Of a stretch of 42,825 nt of DNA, positions 15,856 through 25,110 are shown piece by piece. The stretch covers positions 1-42,825 of the forward strand of contig NZ_SIJK02000043.1 in assembly GCF_004762035.2 (NCBI RefSeq), written 5' to 3'. Both the position numbers and the translations under genes were made by a program. The notes below the pieces were generated by a model that saw nothing but the letters and a program-made list of their open reading frames with translations, was not told the DNA's origin and made no database searches. Each line of letters starts with the position of its first letter. Positions within the stretch are counted from its first letter, which is position 1. The stretch is from Candidatus Chloroploca mongolica. GTDB taxonomy: Bacteria > Chloroflexota > Chloroflexia > Chloroflexales > Chloroflexaceae.

Positions 15856-18660
15856 ATGATAGCTTTGCCTCGTTTTCGTTTGCCGCAGGGCGTACACCTA
15901 GTGCCTTTGCTCGTATTGGTGCTGGTCGCCCTGCTGCTTGGACTGGCACTGCGTCTGGCACCGCCGCTTTTTGTTGACCTTGGTGCGCCTGGCGATAGCC
16001 GTTTTGTGAGTGGCTTTTATCAGCCCGAGGTTGGGGCCGGTGAAACCTTTCGCTGGAGTGGCCCCGAGGCTCGGTTGCTCTTGCACGGCGCTACGCCTGC
16101 GCCATCGTTCCTGCGTCTGCGCCTCAATGGTGAGCGCTTGCTTGCCGAGGGGATGCCGTCAGTGACGTTGCGCCAGGCTTCAATTGACGTTGTGCGCTTT
16201 GATGTGCAGGATGGCTGGCGTACCTATACGCTGCTTTTGCCCCCTGATACCGTTGCGACGGCATCGGGCGTGGCCCATCCACTCAATCTGGTCACACCCG
16301 TCAGCGATCCCGGTGTTACCGCCGATGATCTTGATTTTCGCCCCCTGGGCATTCCTGTCGCCGCTCTTCAACTTGAACGCATCGGTGGCATCCAGACGCC
16401 CGCGTTTCTCCGTGCAGCATGGCTGACCTGGATGCTCGCGGTCGTTGTTGCCGCGATTGCCTGGCTCGATGCACTGCTCTTGCCGCGCCAACGCAGGCAT
16501 CTCTGGCGGCGGGCGAGTCTGGTGAGCGCGGTCGGCGGCGCACTCTTGCTTGTCTGGGCCTTCCGTGATCCTGCGGGCCTTGCCTGGGCGCTGCCCCCCA
16601 CGCCGTGGATCCTCGGCACTGCCACCCTGTTGTTGGTTGTCGTCTCAGTCAGCACCTTCCCCCGCCTGGAAGCGCGAGCGTCCCGCCCACGCAATGCGTC
16701 CAATGACTCGTTGGCATCTGGTGCGCTAACCCTGATTGCAGCGATGGCGCTGCTTGCCGTGGCGGTTGGTCTGCTCAATACGCAACTCAGCGTCGCCGGC
16801 GGGTTGATCCTGGCGCTCGTGGCCCTTATGCTGATGACCGGTGGCCCGTATGGGCTCGGCAAGGATCTCTGGGCGCATGGAGGCCCCGATCTTTCCCGGA
16901 AATATGCCCTGCTGTTGCTCGGCCTGATCTTTCTGCTTGCCCTCGGGCTGCGCTTCTATCGACTTGATGAACTGCCCTTTGGCCTGTGGCGTGATGAGGC
17001 GCGTCACGGCATGTTTGCGCAGTTGATCCGTGACTACGCCGACTATCGCCCGATCTACATCGCTAGCAACCGCGTCAATATGCCGGCGCTCGGACTCTAC
17101 CCCTTTGCGCTTGCCCTGCACTTCTGGGGCGAAAATCTCTGGTCGATGCGCGTTGTCAGTGGTCTCGCCGGGGCGCTGACGGTGTTGCCGCTCTATGGGT
17201 TTGCCACCTGGCTGAGTGACCGTCGCAGCATCGGGTTGCTCGCGGCGCTCTTCCTCGCTGTCTCTAGTTGGCACATCACCGTCAGTCGCCTCGCTTTTCC
17301 TACCGTCTTTGATCCCTTGTTGACGCTCAGCGGCCTCTGGTTGCTTGGCTGGGGGCTTTGCGCTCAGCCTTCCGCCGGTGCGGAGAAAGAGTTGACGAGC
17401 TTGTCGGTTGGGCAACGCATCCGTGCCTTGCTCGCCTGCTTGCTCGGTGGGATCTGCCTTGGCTTGGCGGTGCAGACCTACCACACGGGGCGGATGGCCC
17501 CGATCATTGCGGCGTGGCTGGCGTTGCTATTGCTGCTGCGTGCGCCACGCGCCTGGCGCGGGTGGTTGGTAGGCAGCCTGGCGGCGACGGTGGGCCTGAT
17601 GCTCACCGTGACGCCGCTGGTGATCTATGCCGTCAATCAGCCCGAAGCCTTCAACGACCGGGTGAGCCAGGTCTTTCTCTTGAGTGAAGAAGCCCGGCGT
17701 GGCGAACCACCGCTGCGCATGCTTGATACAACCGTGCGGCAGCACCTGCTGATGTTTCACGGTGAAGGTGACGTAAACGGGCGTCATCACGCTCCGGGGC
17801 GCCCCATGCTCGACTATGTGACGGGCATCGGCATGCTGCTCGGGGTTGCCGGGTTGCTCCGTTCCCCGCTTGACTGGCGGAGCCTGATGCTTGCGGGGGC
17901 GCTGGCGATTGGTCTGGTGCCGAGTGCGCTTGCGGTCAATGGGCCACACGGCTTGCGTGGTTTTTCAGCGGCGGCCTTTGCCTTCATTATCGCAGCCGTG
18001 GGTTGGGTCGCCCTGTGGCAGAGCCTGAAGCAGCGCTGGCCTGCAGCAAGCAGACCGTGGTGGCTACCGCAGGGCGTTGGCGCAACGCTGGTCATCCTTG
18101 TGCTTGCGCTCAATGCAGCGGTCTATTTTGTGTTCATGCCGCCGCAGCGCGAAGTCTTTCTCGTCTTTTACCCGGTGCAGAGCCAGATGGGTGCGTATGT
18201 CCGTGAGCTTGCCGAAGCAAACGGTGGCACGCTCGCAACCCAGGTCTTTGTCCCCGAGGTTGTGCGCAGTGACCCAGTCTTTGCTTTTCTCACCACGGGC
18301 CTGGACGTGCAGAGCTTTGCGGGTGCCCAACTCTCAGCGCCTGCCGAGCCCGACGCGATCTTCCTGCTTTCGGGCTATGTTGCCGAGCAAGAAGCCGCCG
18401 CTCTTGCCCCAATCCTTGGTGTGAACGCGAAGCGGACAGCCGAGGGGCCGGCCTTTCCCGACGGCCAGGGCGTCACCTTTTATGTATACAAGATCGACCG
18501 CACCGCTCGAATATGGTCAGGCGTCGTCCGGCAGCACCCGCCGATAAGTTGTGCCCCGAGCGCATACCAGGTACGCGCCTGGGCCCCAAAATCGGCACTC
18601 GAGCACTCTCCCGACCACGACCGTGATGCGACCTCGTACTGTTCACCCGAATTTGGATAG
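15856..18660 (+). CDS. GT-C membrane glycosyltransferase, paralogue 2, with read-through C-terminus
   Basis: The 934-residue membrane protein is co-linear with the gene at 3956-6859, sharing the N-terminal signal-anchor helix, the extracytoplasmic beta-rich part, RDEARH (379-384) and the C-terminal globular segment ending in GVTFYVY. It lacks the 66-bp repeats. The start ATG at 15856 aligns with the start of the homologue; longer in-frame starts would overlap the preceding gene. Paralogue 1 stops seven residues after its GVTFYMY, whereas this frame continues about 59 residues (IDRTARIWSG...) antisense to the downstream methyltransferase gene, ending at 18660. That tail is unlike anything in the homologue, so the ancestral stop has probably been lost. 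A role in attaching sugars from polyprenyl-phosphate carriers is inferred from the family. Confidence 0.8.
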   Translation: MIALPRFRLPQGVHLVPLLVLVLVALLLGLALRLAPPLFVDLGAPGDSRFVSGFYQPEVGAGETFRWSGPEARLLLHGATPAPSFLRLRLNGERLLAEGMPSVTLRQASIDVVRFDVQDGWRTYTLLLPPDTVATASGVAHPLNLVTPVSDPGVTADDLDFRPLGIPVAALQLERIGGIQTPAFLRAAWLTWMLAVVVAAIAWLDALLLPRQRRHLWRRASLVSAVGGALLLVWAFRDPAGLAWALPPTPWILGTATLLLVVVSVSTFPRLEARASRPRNASNDSLASGALTLIAAMALLAVAVGLLNTQLSVAGGLILALVALMLMTGGPYGLGKDLWAHGGPDLSRKYALLLLGLIFLLALGLRFYRLDELPFGLWRDEARHGMFAQLIRDYADYRPIYIASNRVNMPALGLYPFALALHFWGENLWSMRVVSGLAGALTVLPLYGFATWLSDRRSIGLLAALFLAVSSWHITVSRLAFPTVFDPLLTLSGLWLLGWGLCAQPSAGAEKELTSLSVGQRIRALLACLLGGICLGLAVQTYHTGRMAPIIAAWLALLLLLRAPRAWRGWLVGSLAATVGLMLTVTPLVIYAVNQPEAFNDRVSQVFLLSEEARRGEPPLRMLDTTVRQHLLMFHGEGDVNGRHHAPGRPMLDYVTGIGMLLGVAGLLRSPLDWRSLMLAGALAIGLVPSALAVNGPHGLRGFSAAAFAFIIAAVGWVALWQSLKQRWPAASRPWWLPQGVGATLVILVLALNAAVYFVFMPPQREVFLVFYPVQSQMGAYVRELAEANGGTLATQVFVPEVVRSDPVFAFLTTGLDVQSFAGAQLSAPAEPDAIFLLSGYVAEQEAAALAPILGVNAKRTAEGPAFPDGQGVTFYVYKIDRTARIWSGVVRQHPPISCAPSAYQVRAWAPKSALEHSPDHDRDATSYCSPEFG

Positions 18661-19415
18661 ACCAAAATGGGCCGCGTCGTCACGCGGCGGGCCGTACGGA
18701 TCAACCCGTTGATATAGCGAGGATCTGTGCAATTGATGCCGAGAGCGGCAATTTGGGGATACGCTTCGAGCAGGGCTACACTATCGGCAAAAGACTCACC
18801 TTGCGCAATCGTCTTCTCGTCGCGTGCGGTAAAACTGAGCCAGGCCCACATCTCGGGAAATTCGGGCAAGAGGCGTGCCAGCGCACGTGCCTCGGTGAGA
18901 CAGGGGATCGTCTCACAGGCAAAGAGGTCGGCCCCTGCGGACGCGAGCACCGCCATACGTGGACGATGAAACTCCATCAGGGCCTCTTCGCTTAACCCAT
19001 AGTCACCATGATACTCAGCGCCATTGGCGAGAAACGCACCATATGGCCCAACCGACGCAGCCACGAGCGGCCGTGAACGGCCCACTCGGTTGGCCCGGTT
19101 GGCCCAGAAATGATCACGGGCCTCAAGCGCAAGGCTCACCGACTGCTGCATCAACGCCGCGGCCACCGCTCGTTCAAGCCCCCGGCTGGCAAAGCCCTCA
19201 AAGGTCGCCTGGTAACTCGCCGTAATTGCCACATCAGCCCCGGCCGCAAAATAGTCCGCGTGAACCTGCCGGATCAACTCGGGTGCCTCAAGCAAGATCT
19301 TGGCCGACCAGAGCGGATCATTGAGGTTGCAGCCGCGTCGCTCAAGTTCGGTTGCCATCGCTCCATCAAGCACCAGAAAAGGATGCAGTTGAAGCATGTG
19401 CGCAATAGGATCCAT
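18480..19415 (-). CDS. mmuM: Homocysteine S-methyltransferase
   Basis: The 311-residue protein is full length for the MmuM/BhmT family, which transfers a methyl group from S-methylmethionine or S-adenosylmethionine to homocysteine to form methionine. The three zinc-binding cysteines are visible: Cys229 in LGINCTDP and Cys294-Cys295 in GGCCRTTP. LVLDGAMATELERRG at the N-terminus is the family's first barrel strand. The symbol rests on length and motifs and could equally be a general homocysteine methyltransferase. Its 3' end overlaps the convergent GT-C paralogue 2 gene by 181 bases. There is no obvious SAM riboswitch in the roughly 80-base leader, only a small hairpin at 19443-19456. Confidence 0.85.
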   Translation of the reverse strand: MDPIAHMLQLHPFLVLDGAMATELERRGCNLNDPLWSAKILLEAPELIRQVHADYFAAGADVAITASYQATFEGFASRGLERAVAAALMQQSVSLALEARDHFWANRANRVGRSRPLVAASVGPYGAFLANGAEYHGDYGLSEEALMEFHRPRMAVLASAGADLFACETIPCLTEARALARLLPEFPEMWAWLSFTARDEKTIAQGESFADSVALLEAYPQIAALGINCTDPRYINGLIRTARRVTTRPILVYPNSGEQYEVASRSWSGECSSADFGAQARTWYALGAQLIGGCCRTTPDHIRAVRSILYT

Positions 19416-19497
19416 CCGTCTCTCCCCAAGAAAAACGCTGATGCTGGTGAACCAGCGGTGCCCCGCAGGGACTTATATCGCACAAACCCTTGCCCTT

Positions 19498-19503
19498 ATT
19501 ATA
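19498..19503 (-). promoter_or_regulatory. -10 box upstream of the homocysteine methyltransferase gene
   Basis: The minus strand reads TATAAT here, about 80 bases before the ATG at 19415. The nearest -35-like TTGATT is only 14 bases further upstream, so the promoter is non-standard if real. A direct repeat ATAGTAC lies across the box. Confidence 0.3.
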
Positions 19504-19705
19504 GTACGGATAGTACAAATCAAGTTCTTTGAAACCGGAGCGTGTATGCTGGAAGAGGACAGATCTTTATCTAATGAGTGTCGTTAGCCCAAGTAGGCAA
19601 CGTGGTGAAGGCAACGTGGCATGCATCCGCAGGTTTGGTATGACCTACAGGCTGATCGGACCGCCCCCAAAACAAGCAAGCCCTGGTGGAGTGGAGAAGA
19701 GCCCC

Positions 19706-20914
19706 ATGTCTGAAATAGAGCAAATCCGGGCAGCGCCAGGCCTGCAGCGTATATTCTTGCGCCATAAAATTGAAGAGGAGTTACTGCGCAATATTTTGCC
19801 CTTCTGGATGTACCGTGTCGTTGATCGTCCGCGTGGTGGTTTTTATGGTGCGGTCACCCGTGATCTGCGGTCACTGAACGAAGTTCCACGCGTGGCGTTG
19901 ATCTGTGCGCAGATCCTCTGGATCTTTGCGGCTGCCTATCGTACCTACCGTCGCCCCGAATACCTCGAAATGGCCGGTCGAGCGTTCCGTTATCTGCGCC
20001 TCGCCTTCTGGGATGAAGAATATGGTGGGATCTTCTGGACAGTTGATATGTGGGGGCGACCGCTCGATACTCGCAAGACGACCGTTGCGCAGGCGATGGC
20101 AGTGTATGGTCTGGCCGAACATCATAGCGCCACCGGCGACCCTAATAGTTTGCAGCTTGCCAAAGAAATCTTCCAGTTGATCGAGGCGAGTATCTACAAT
20201 CCGCTCTGTGACGGCTATAGTGAGGGCTCCAACCGTACCTGGCATGTGCCGGTCTGGGAAGATGAGCGCTACACCTCGAACTATGGCTATCTTTCGATGC
20301 CGACGCTGCTGCATTTGCTCGAAGCCTACACGAATCTCTTGCGCATCTGGGACGATAGCCTGCTGCGTGGGCGCCAGCGTGCGATGATCGAAAACATCCT
20401 TACGCGAGGCGTCAATCCAGCGACGGGCCATCTACGGCTCAGCTTTGATACGACCTGGCGGCCCCTGACTGGCAATATTTCGTACGGCCACGATAGTATG
20501 AGTAGCTGGTTTCTCGTTGAGGCTGCCGCTGTGCAGGGTAACCGCGACCTCCAGGCACGCGTGCGCGAAGTGGCCCTGGGGCTTGCTGCTGCTGTCTGCA
20601 AAGATGGCCTTGACCCTGATGGTGGGGTGCGCCCGGTCACCAATAGCGTTGAACGAAGCTGGTGGGCACAAGCCGAAACCATGATTGGTATGTATACCGC
20701 CTTTCAGCTCTCAGGCGAAGCAGGCTTCGCCGAAGCAGCGGCTAACATCTGGTTTTACATCGAAGACCATTTCATTGATCGAGTGCATGGTGACTGGTTC
20801 AAGTCTCTGGCGCTCGATGGCACCCCTCTGCCTGATCGCTATAAAGTGGGGATCTATGAACAGGCCTATCAACACCCTCGTGCCTGCATGGAATTATTGC
20901 GGCGCATGCGATAG
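19706..20914 (+). CDS. N-acylglucosamine 2-epimerase family protein
   Basis: The product is 402 residues from the ATG at 19706, which follows GGAG and aligns with the family's usual N-terminus; the frame is open back to 19529 but that part looks non-coding. It has the (alpha/alpha)6-barrel pattern of AGE and cellobiose 2-epimerases: LPFWMYRVVDRPRGGFYGAV near residue 30, then a middle segment with CDGYSEGSNRTWHVPVW, NISYGHDSMSSW with a candidate catalytic His, and SWWAQAETMIGMYTAFQLSG. These enzymes isomerise a sugar at C2; the substrate cannot be decided. The gene stands alone between the methyltransferase (divergent) and a strong hairpin shared with the convergent DUF368 gene. Confidence 0.85.
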   Translation: MSEIEQIRAAPGLQRIFLRHKIEEELLRNILPFWMYRVVDRPRGGFYGAVTRDLRSLNEVPRVALICAQILWIFAAAYRTYRRPEYLEMAGRAFRYLRLAFWDEEYGGIFWTVDMWGRPLDTRKTTVAQAMAVYGLAEHHSATGDPNSLQLAKEIFQLIEASIYNPLCDGYSEGSNRTWHVPVWEDERYTSNYGYLSMPTLLHLLEAYTNLLRIWDDSLLRGRQRAMIENILTRGVNPATGHLRLSFDTTWRPLTGNISYGHDSMSSWFLVEAAAVQGNRDLQARVREVALGLAAAVCKDGLDPDGGVRPVTNSVERSWWAQAETMIGMYTAFQLSGEAGFAEAAANIWFYIEDHFIDRVHGDWFKSLALDGTPLPDRYKVGIYEQAYQHPRACMELLRRMR

Positions 20915-20928
20915 GGTGAAGACCTTGG

Positions 20929-20981
20929 TGCTCGTTGCGCAGCAAACGCCAGCTTAGCTGGCGTTTGCTGCGCAATGAGCA
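20929..20981. terminator. Bidirectional hairpin between the epimerase and DUF368 genes
   Basis: The core arms of 20 bases (20935-20954 and 20956-20975) pair perfectly around a single T. Allowing one G:T pair, they extend to 26 bases (20929-20981). It lies between two convergent genes and is followed on the plus strand by AAAAACTTTT, so it can serve both directions. Confidence 0.75.
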
Positions 20982-20999
20982 AAAACTTTTGGGATCTGT

Positions 21000-21983
21000 T
21001 TATGGCGACGCAACAGGCTTCGCACGACGCCCAACCCCCAACCGACGGAAGATTGGATTTGACCCCGTTTGCAGGTGGTCAATAAAGCTGAGCAAGAAGA
21101 AGCCAATCATAGCCAGCAGCAGGGCGATCCAGAATTCCGGGCCTGCAAAATCGGGCAAGATATTGCGCTCGCGCAGCGGCACGATTTCACCGTGACGATC
21201 GAGCGTTGTTTCAAGTATCTCTTTCCAAGGCCAGATCTTGCGCAACGAACCAATCATAAAGCCGACCAGCACCGCTACGGTCACTCCGTGATAATGATTC
21301 AGCAACCAGCTCAAGACTCGCGCAAACCCCAGCAAACCGACAACTGCCCCGAGTCCCAGCGGAATGATCGCCAACAGGTTGAACTCTGAGATTGCATTGA
21401 GGACATACGTGTATTGTCCAAGAATAAGCAAAATAAAAGAACCTGAAATGCCTGGTAAAATCATTGCCATAATCGCAACAATGCCACTTAAAAAGAGCGT
21501 CAATGGATCATTCGGCATGTTGAGTGGCACCAGACCAACAATAAGGAAGGCTGCAACTGTACCAACCACCAGGGCCACCAGGCTTGTCGGGGTCCAGCGT
21601 ACTGTTGCGCCAACAGCGATAATCGAGGCAAGAATCAAGCCAAAGAAAAAAGCAAAGAGGTAGACCGGGTAATTCTCGAGCAAAAAACGCATCGTACGTG
21701 CCATGGAAATAATGGCAACCCCGATGCCTAGACCGAGCGGAATCAGAAACATCCAGGGAATCTGTCCAAACGCCTCACGCCACTGACGCTGCCCTAAGAG
21801 TTGCAACAGGCGCACATTGAAGGATTTGATCGCATCGAGTAGTTGCTCGTAGATCCCAAGAATGAATGCCATTGTCCCACCCGACACCCCCGGGATCAGG
21901 TCGGCAATGCCCATCGCAAACCCGGTCAAAAAGAGGCGTAGCGCAGAAAAAGGACGATGCGGACTTGTATCTTCAGAATTCAT
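21000..21983 (-). CDS. DUF368 membrane protein, putative polyprenyl-phosphate translocase
   Basis: The 327-residue integral membrane protein carries the family signature near its start, FAMGIADLIPGVSGGTMAFILGIYE (residues 19-43), and a second inverted-type motif MILPGISGSFILLILGQY in the middle. Family members (PopT-like) have been shown to return undecaprenyl phosphate across the membrane, recycling the carrier used for wall and surface polysaccharides. That fits the two lipid-carrier-dependent glycosyltransferases elsewhere in the window, although they are not linked. The ATG at 21983 has GGAG nine bases upstream. The gene starts 13 bases after the dinG-like gene, so they are probably co-transcribed. 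About nine membrane helices can be counted by eye. Confidence 0.85.
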   Translation of the reverse strand: MNSEDTSPHRPFSALRLFLTGFAMGIADLIPGVSGGTMAFILGIYEQLLDAIKSFNVRLLQLLGQRQWREAFGQIPWMFLIPLGLGIGVAIISMARTMRFLLENYPVYLFAFFFGLILASIIAVGATVRWTPTSLVALVVGTVAAFLIVGLVPLNMPNDPLTLFLSGIVAIMAMILPGISGSFILLILGQYTYVLNAISEFNLLAIIPLGLGAVVGLLGFARVLSWLLNHYHGVTVAVLVGFMIGSLRKIWPWKEILETTLDRHGEIVPLRERNILPDFAGPEFWIALLLAMIGFFLLSFIDHLQTGSNPIFRRLGVGRRAKPVASP

Positions 21984-21996
21984 ATAGTTAACTCCA

Positions 21997-24816
21997 TTAT
22001 TTTAAAAACCGCTCCCCCAGCACCGGCAACTGATTCAACGGCCCTGTACGCACGCGGGTGTTTGGCAAGGAGTCGAGGAACTGCTGACCATATTTCTTGC
22101 TCAATAACCGGCGATCAAGCACGACCACAATCCCCCGATCTTCGCGACTCCGGATCAGACGCCCAAAGCCCTGCTTGAAGCGCAGAATCGTCTGCGGTAC
22201 CGAAAATTCGCCAAACGGATCCTGAAAGCGCTCGCTACGGGCCGCAAAGATTGGATCGTTCGGTACGCTGAACGGGAGTTTTGTAATCACGAGCACCGAG
22301 AGCGCGTCGCCAACAACGTCTACTCCTTCCCAGAAACTGTTTGTGCCGAGCAAGACCGTGCGTGGAAATTCTTTGAAACGGTCGAGCAACGCTCGCCGAC
22401 TGCCATCAATCCCCTGCGCCAGTACCGCAATCTCTTGGGCTTCTAGTGGTTCCTGGATCGCATGGTAGGTCTGTCGCAGTGCGTTATTCGCAGTAAAGAG
22501 GGCCAGGGTGCGTCCGCCTGTGACGGTGCAAAGTTCGATCAGCGCCTGCTCAATCGCCTGTTGGTACCCTCGCTGATTCGGTTCGGGAATATCACTCGGG
22601 ATATAGACCAGCGCCTGTTTTTCGTAGTCGAAGGGAGATTCGAGTTCGAGCTCGTTGGCTTCGGGTAAGCCCAGGCGATCTTTGACAAACTCGAAGCTTG
22701 TCTCGATCGTCAGCGTTGCCGAGGCAAGCACACTCGTTGCTTTTTGCGCAAAGAGCTGGGCCTGCAACATGTCGGCAACACTGAGTGGTGCCGCCGTTAG
22801 GGTCAGGGTGTCGCGCTGCCGATCCAGCGTCAACCAGGCAATGATCGCTTCGTCACCAAAGATGATATGCCCGGTCTTGACCCGTACATCGACGGCAAAC
22901 CGCCCCAGGTATTCGACCTGGATCAAGAGTTCCTCGTACCCGTCGACTTTGCTCGCATCCAGATTGCGCAGTTGCTCTTCGATCTGGGCCAGTCCTGTGC
23001 CAATGACCGTCAGGATGTCGGTCATGTTCGCCCAGATGACTTGCACTTCTTGCCACGCGGCCTTCTCACGGATGCCCGGGGTTAGGCGCAGACGTGGGTC
23101 GTACTGGTTATCCTGCACTTCGCGGATCACAAATGCATTCAACAGGTTGAAGCATTCGTAGACGGCTGTGCGCGCCCGTACTAGCGCCGGACGGATCAAG
23201 TCGCTTGCTTGCGCAATCTTTTTCGCCACAAGTTCGTCCACGCTCGCCTGCAATGCCGCTGGTAATTCACTCAGCAAGCCACTGACAACCTGCGCTCCTC
23301 CGGTCTGAAAGATATCATCGAGAAACTTCAACATTGCCGCCTGATCGACCTTGAAACTCAGTTGATCCGTGGCGACATCTTCCAGGTTGTGGGCTTCGTC
23401 AACGATCAGGTGCGCGTATGGCGGCAAGACATGCGATTGCGCGGCGAGATCGGCAATCAGCAGTGCGTGGTTGACCACCAAAATATGTGAGGCTTCGGCT
23501 TGACGCCGTGCCTTGAAAAAGAAACATTCGCGAAAATGGGGACACCGCGAGCCAATGCATGTCTCGGGCGTGACGTTGACCCGATTCCACGCGGCATTTT
23601 CCCGATCCATCAGTAGCAACTCGGCTTTATCCCCGTTCTCGGTCGTAGGAACCCAGAGTTGAACCTTGAGCAACATCCGTACCTCGTCCGGGTTCAGGTT
23701 CTCACTCCGCTGCACGTCGTAGTACCGTTTGAGACAGAGGTAGTTGCCGCGCCCTTTGAGCAATGAGGCGGTAAAGGGCGGCATGCCGCTCACCGCCATG
23801 ATCGCTTGCAAGGCCGGGAGATCTTTGAAAAAGAGTTGATCTTGCAGGTTGATCGTATTGGTTGAAATGACAACCCGCTCTCCGCGGCGAGTGGCGAAAA
23901 AGACCGACGGTATCAGGTAACTCAACGATTTCCCGGTACCTGTGCCCGCTTCAACGAGCAATGGTTCGCTCAGGTTGAAGGCTTCGGCCACGGCCTGCGC
24001 CATGTGTACCTGGGGTGCCCGCGGCTCGTAGCCGGGAAATTGTTGCCCGAGGGGACCATCTGGGGCAAAGAAGGCTGCAATGTCATCATAGTCAAGCGGT
24101 CGTGCGTCACCCGTGGGTTTGAGTGGTTGTGGCTCACCTGGGCCTGGCGGCGGTGCCATCTCAAAGATCGTTGGGGGTGGCTGTGTCCGCCCTGGCATCG
24201 CTGGCTCAAAAAAGGCGTTCCGCGTCTTCTCCCGCAGCGTATGCTCAAAGAGATCGCGCATCGGGAAATCAATTTTGTTGATCAACCGCATGATCTCATT
24301 CAATGCATCGAGACCCAGCGCTTCGAGCAGGTCAAGCAAGTGGTTGAAAACATGCGCCGTGACAATCGCATCGTTGAGCGCACGGTGGGCATCAGGGTGA
24401 GGGACACCGATCCGCTCGGCGAGTGCGCTTAGTTTGTAGATTGGCGCCTGTGGCATCAGCAGCGTTGCTAGTTCAAATGTGTCATACGTCGGCTGCGTAA
24501 AGTTCATGCCTTGCGCACGGAGCATGCTCAGGTCAAAGTTTACCGAGTGCCCCACAATCGGGTAACTCTTGATAAAACGCGCAAAGTCCCCCCCAATCAT
24601 ATTGAAGAAGGGTGCCTCGGCTACATCCTCGGGCGCGATGCCCGTCAGACGGGTGATCTTGAGTGGCAGCGGCTGGCGCGGTTGCACAAGCTGGCTGTAG
24701 GTGTCGAGCAGTTCATTACGACGAAAGGTAACCGCCGCGACTTCGATCAGTTCATCCGTCCCCGGAACCAGCCCTGTTGTCTCAACATCAACCGCCACAT
24801 AAATGCGCTCGTTCAT
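21997..24816 (-). CDS. dinG: Exonuclease-DinG helicase fusion
   Basis: The 939-residue protein joins a DnaQ-like 3'-5' exonuclease domain to an XPD-type helicase. The exonuclease (1-165) has all DEDDh residues: Asp10 and Glu12 in DVETTG, Asp95 in NFD, His144 and Asp149 in HRALND. The helicase has Walker A AGTGTGKS (290-297), DEAH (473-476) and four cysteines (361, 420, 425, 431) placed to hold the iron-sulfur cluster of DinG/XPD enzymes. It ends with a complete C-terminal helicase lobe (GTNSFWEGVDV, GFGRLIRSREDRGIVVVLD). It should unwind DNA from 5' to 3' and degrade 3' ends during repair or recombination. The start at 24816 is chosen by homology to the exonuclease N-terminus and a nearby GGAAAG; a frame open to 24891 is not needed. 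Confidence 0.9.
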   Translation of the reverse strand: MNERIYVAVDVETTGLVPGTDELIEVAAVTFRRNELLDTYSQLVQPRQPLPLKITRLTGIAPEDVAEAPFFNMIGGDFARFIKSYPIVGHSVNFDLSMLRAQGMNFTQPTYDTFELATLLMPQAPIYKLSALAERIGVPHPDAHRALNDAIVTAHVFNHLLDLLEALGLDALNEIMRLINKIDFPMRDLFEHTLREKTRNAFFEPAMPGRTQPPPTIFEMAPPPGPGEPQPLKPTGDARPLDYDDIAAFFAPDGPLGQQFPGYEPRAPQVHMAQAVAEAFNLSEPLLVEAGTGTGKSLSYLIPSVFFATRRGERVVISTNTINLQDQLFFKDLPALQAIMAVSGMPPFTASLLKGRGNYLCLKRYYDVQRSENLNPDEVRMLLKVQLWVPTTENGDKAELLLMDRENAAWNRVNVTPETCIGSRCPHFRECFFFKARRQAEASHILVVNHALLIADLAAQSHVLPPYAHLIVDEAHNLEDVATDQLSFKVDQAAMLKFLDDIFQTGGAQVVSGLLSELPAALQASVDELVAKKIAQASDLIRPALVRARTAVYECFNLLNAFVIREVQDNQYDPRLRLTPGIREKAAWQEVQVIWANMTDILTVIGTGLAQIEEQLRNLDASKVDGYEELLIQVEYLGRFAVDVRVKTGHIIFGDEAIIAWLTLDRQRDTLTLTAAPLSVADMLQAQLFAQKATSVLASATLTIETSFEFVKDRLGLPEANELELESPFDYEKQALVYIPSDIPEPNQRGYQQAIEQALIELCTVTGGRTLALFTANNALRQTYHAIQEPLEAQEIAVLAQGIDGSRRALLDRFKEFPRTVLLGTNSFWEGVDVVGDALSVLVITKLPFSVPNDPIFAARSERFQDPFGEFSVPQTILRFKQGFGRLIRSREDRGIVVVLDRRLLSKKYGQQFLDSLPNTRVRTGPLNQLPVLGERFLK

Positions 24817-24857
24817 AGCTAGCTTTCCGTCACCAGATCCTGTGCTTATGGCATAGA

Positions 24858-24905
24858 AATGCAGCCTGGACTTACCTGCAAAGAGGGGCAAGCCCAGGCT
24901 GCATT
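24858..24905. terminator. Hairpin between the ABC exporter and dinG genes
   Basis: Arms of 12 bases (24858-24869 and 24894-24905) pair perfectly around a 24-base loop. It lies downstream of the ABC gene on the minus strand and just upstream of the dinG start. It may end the former transcript or sit in the leader of the latter. Confidence 0.5.
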
Positions 24906-24993
24906 ATACCCTAATCTACTATGCCCCAACGCTTCCGCTAGAGCACCTTGCAGGTTGCCTGCATATGGCTGCCTCTGACCGTGCCGCCCGGTC

Positions 24994-25106
24994 GGGTCCC
25001 AGCGCCGCCGTTGGGTCCCAGCGCCGCCGTTGGGGCCCGGCGCCGCCGTTGGGTCCCAGCGCCGCCGTTGGGTCCCAGCGCCGCCGTTGGGTCCCAGCGC
25101 CGCCGT
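24994..25106. repeat. 19-bp minisatellite, six copies
   Basis: The unit GGGTCCCAGCGCCGCCGTT repeats at 24994, 25013, 25032, 25051, 25070 and 25089; the third copy has changes (GGGGCCCGGC) and the last is partial. It lies directly after the stop codon of the ABC gene (25111-25113, minus strand). A unit of 19 is not a multiple of three, and no coding role was found. Copy number may vary between strains. Confidence 0.95.
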
Positions 25107-25110
25107 GCCC

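Noticed and set aside
19416-19500. SAM or SAH riboswitch before the homocysteine methyltransferase gene
   Set aside because: The leader is too short and shows only a 6-bp hairpin (19443-19456); no known riboswitch core was found.
19529-19705. N-terminal extension of the epimerase
   Set aside because: The frame is open but the sequence lacks family similarity, and a better start with GGAG is at 19706.
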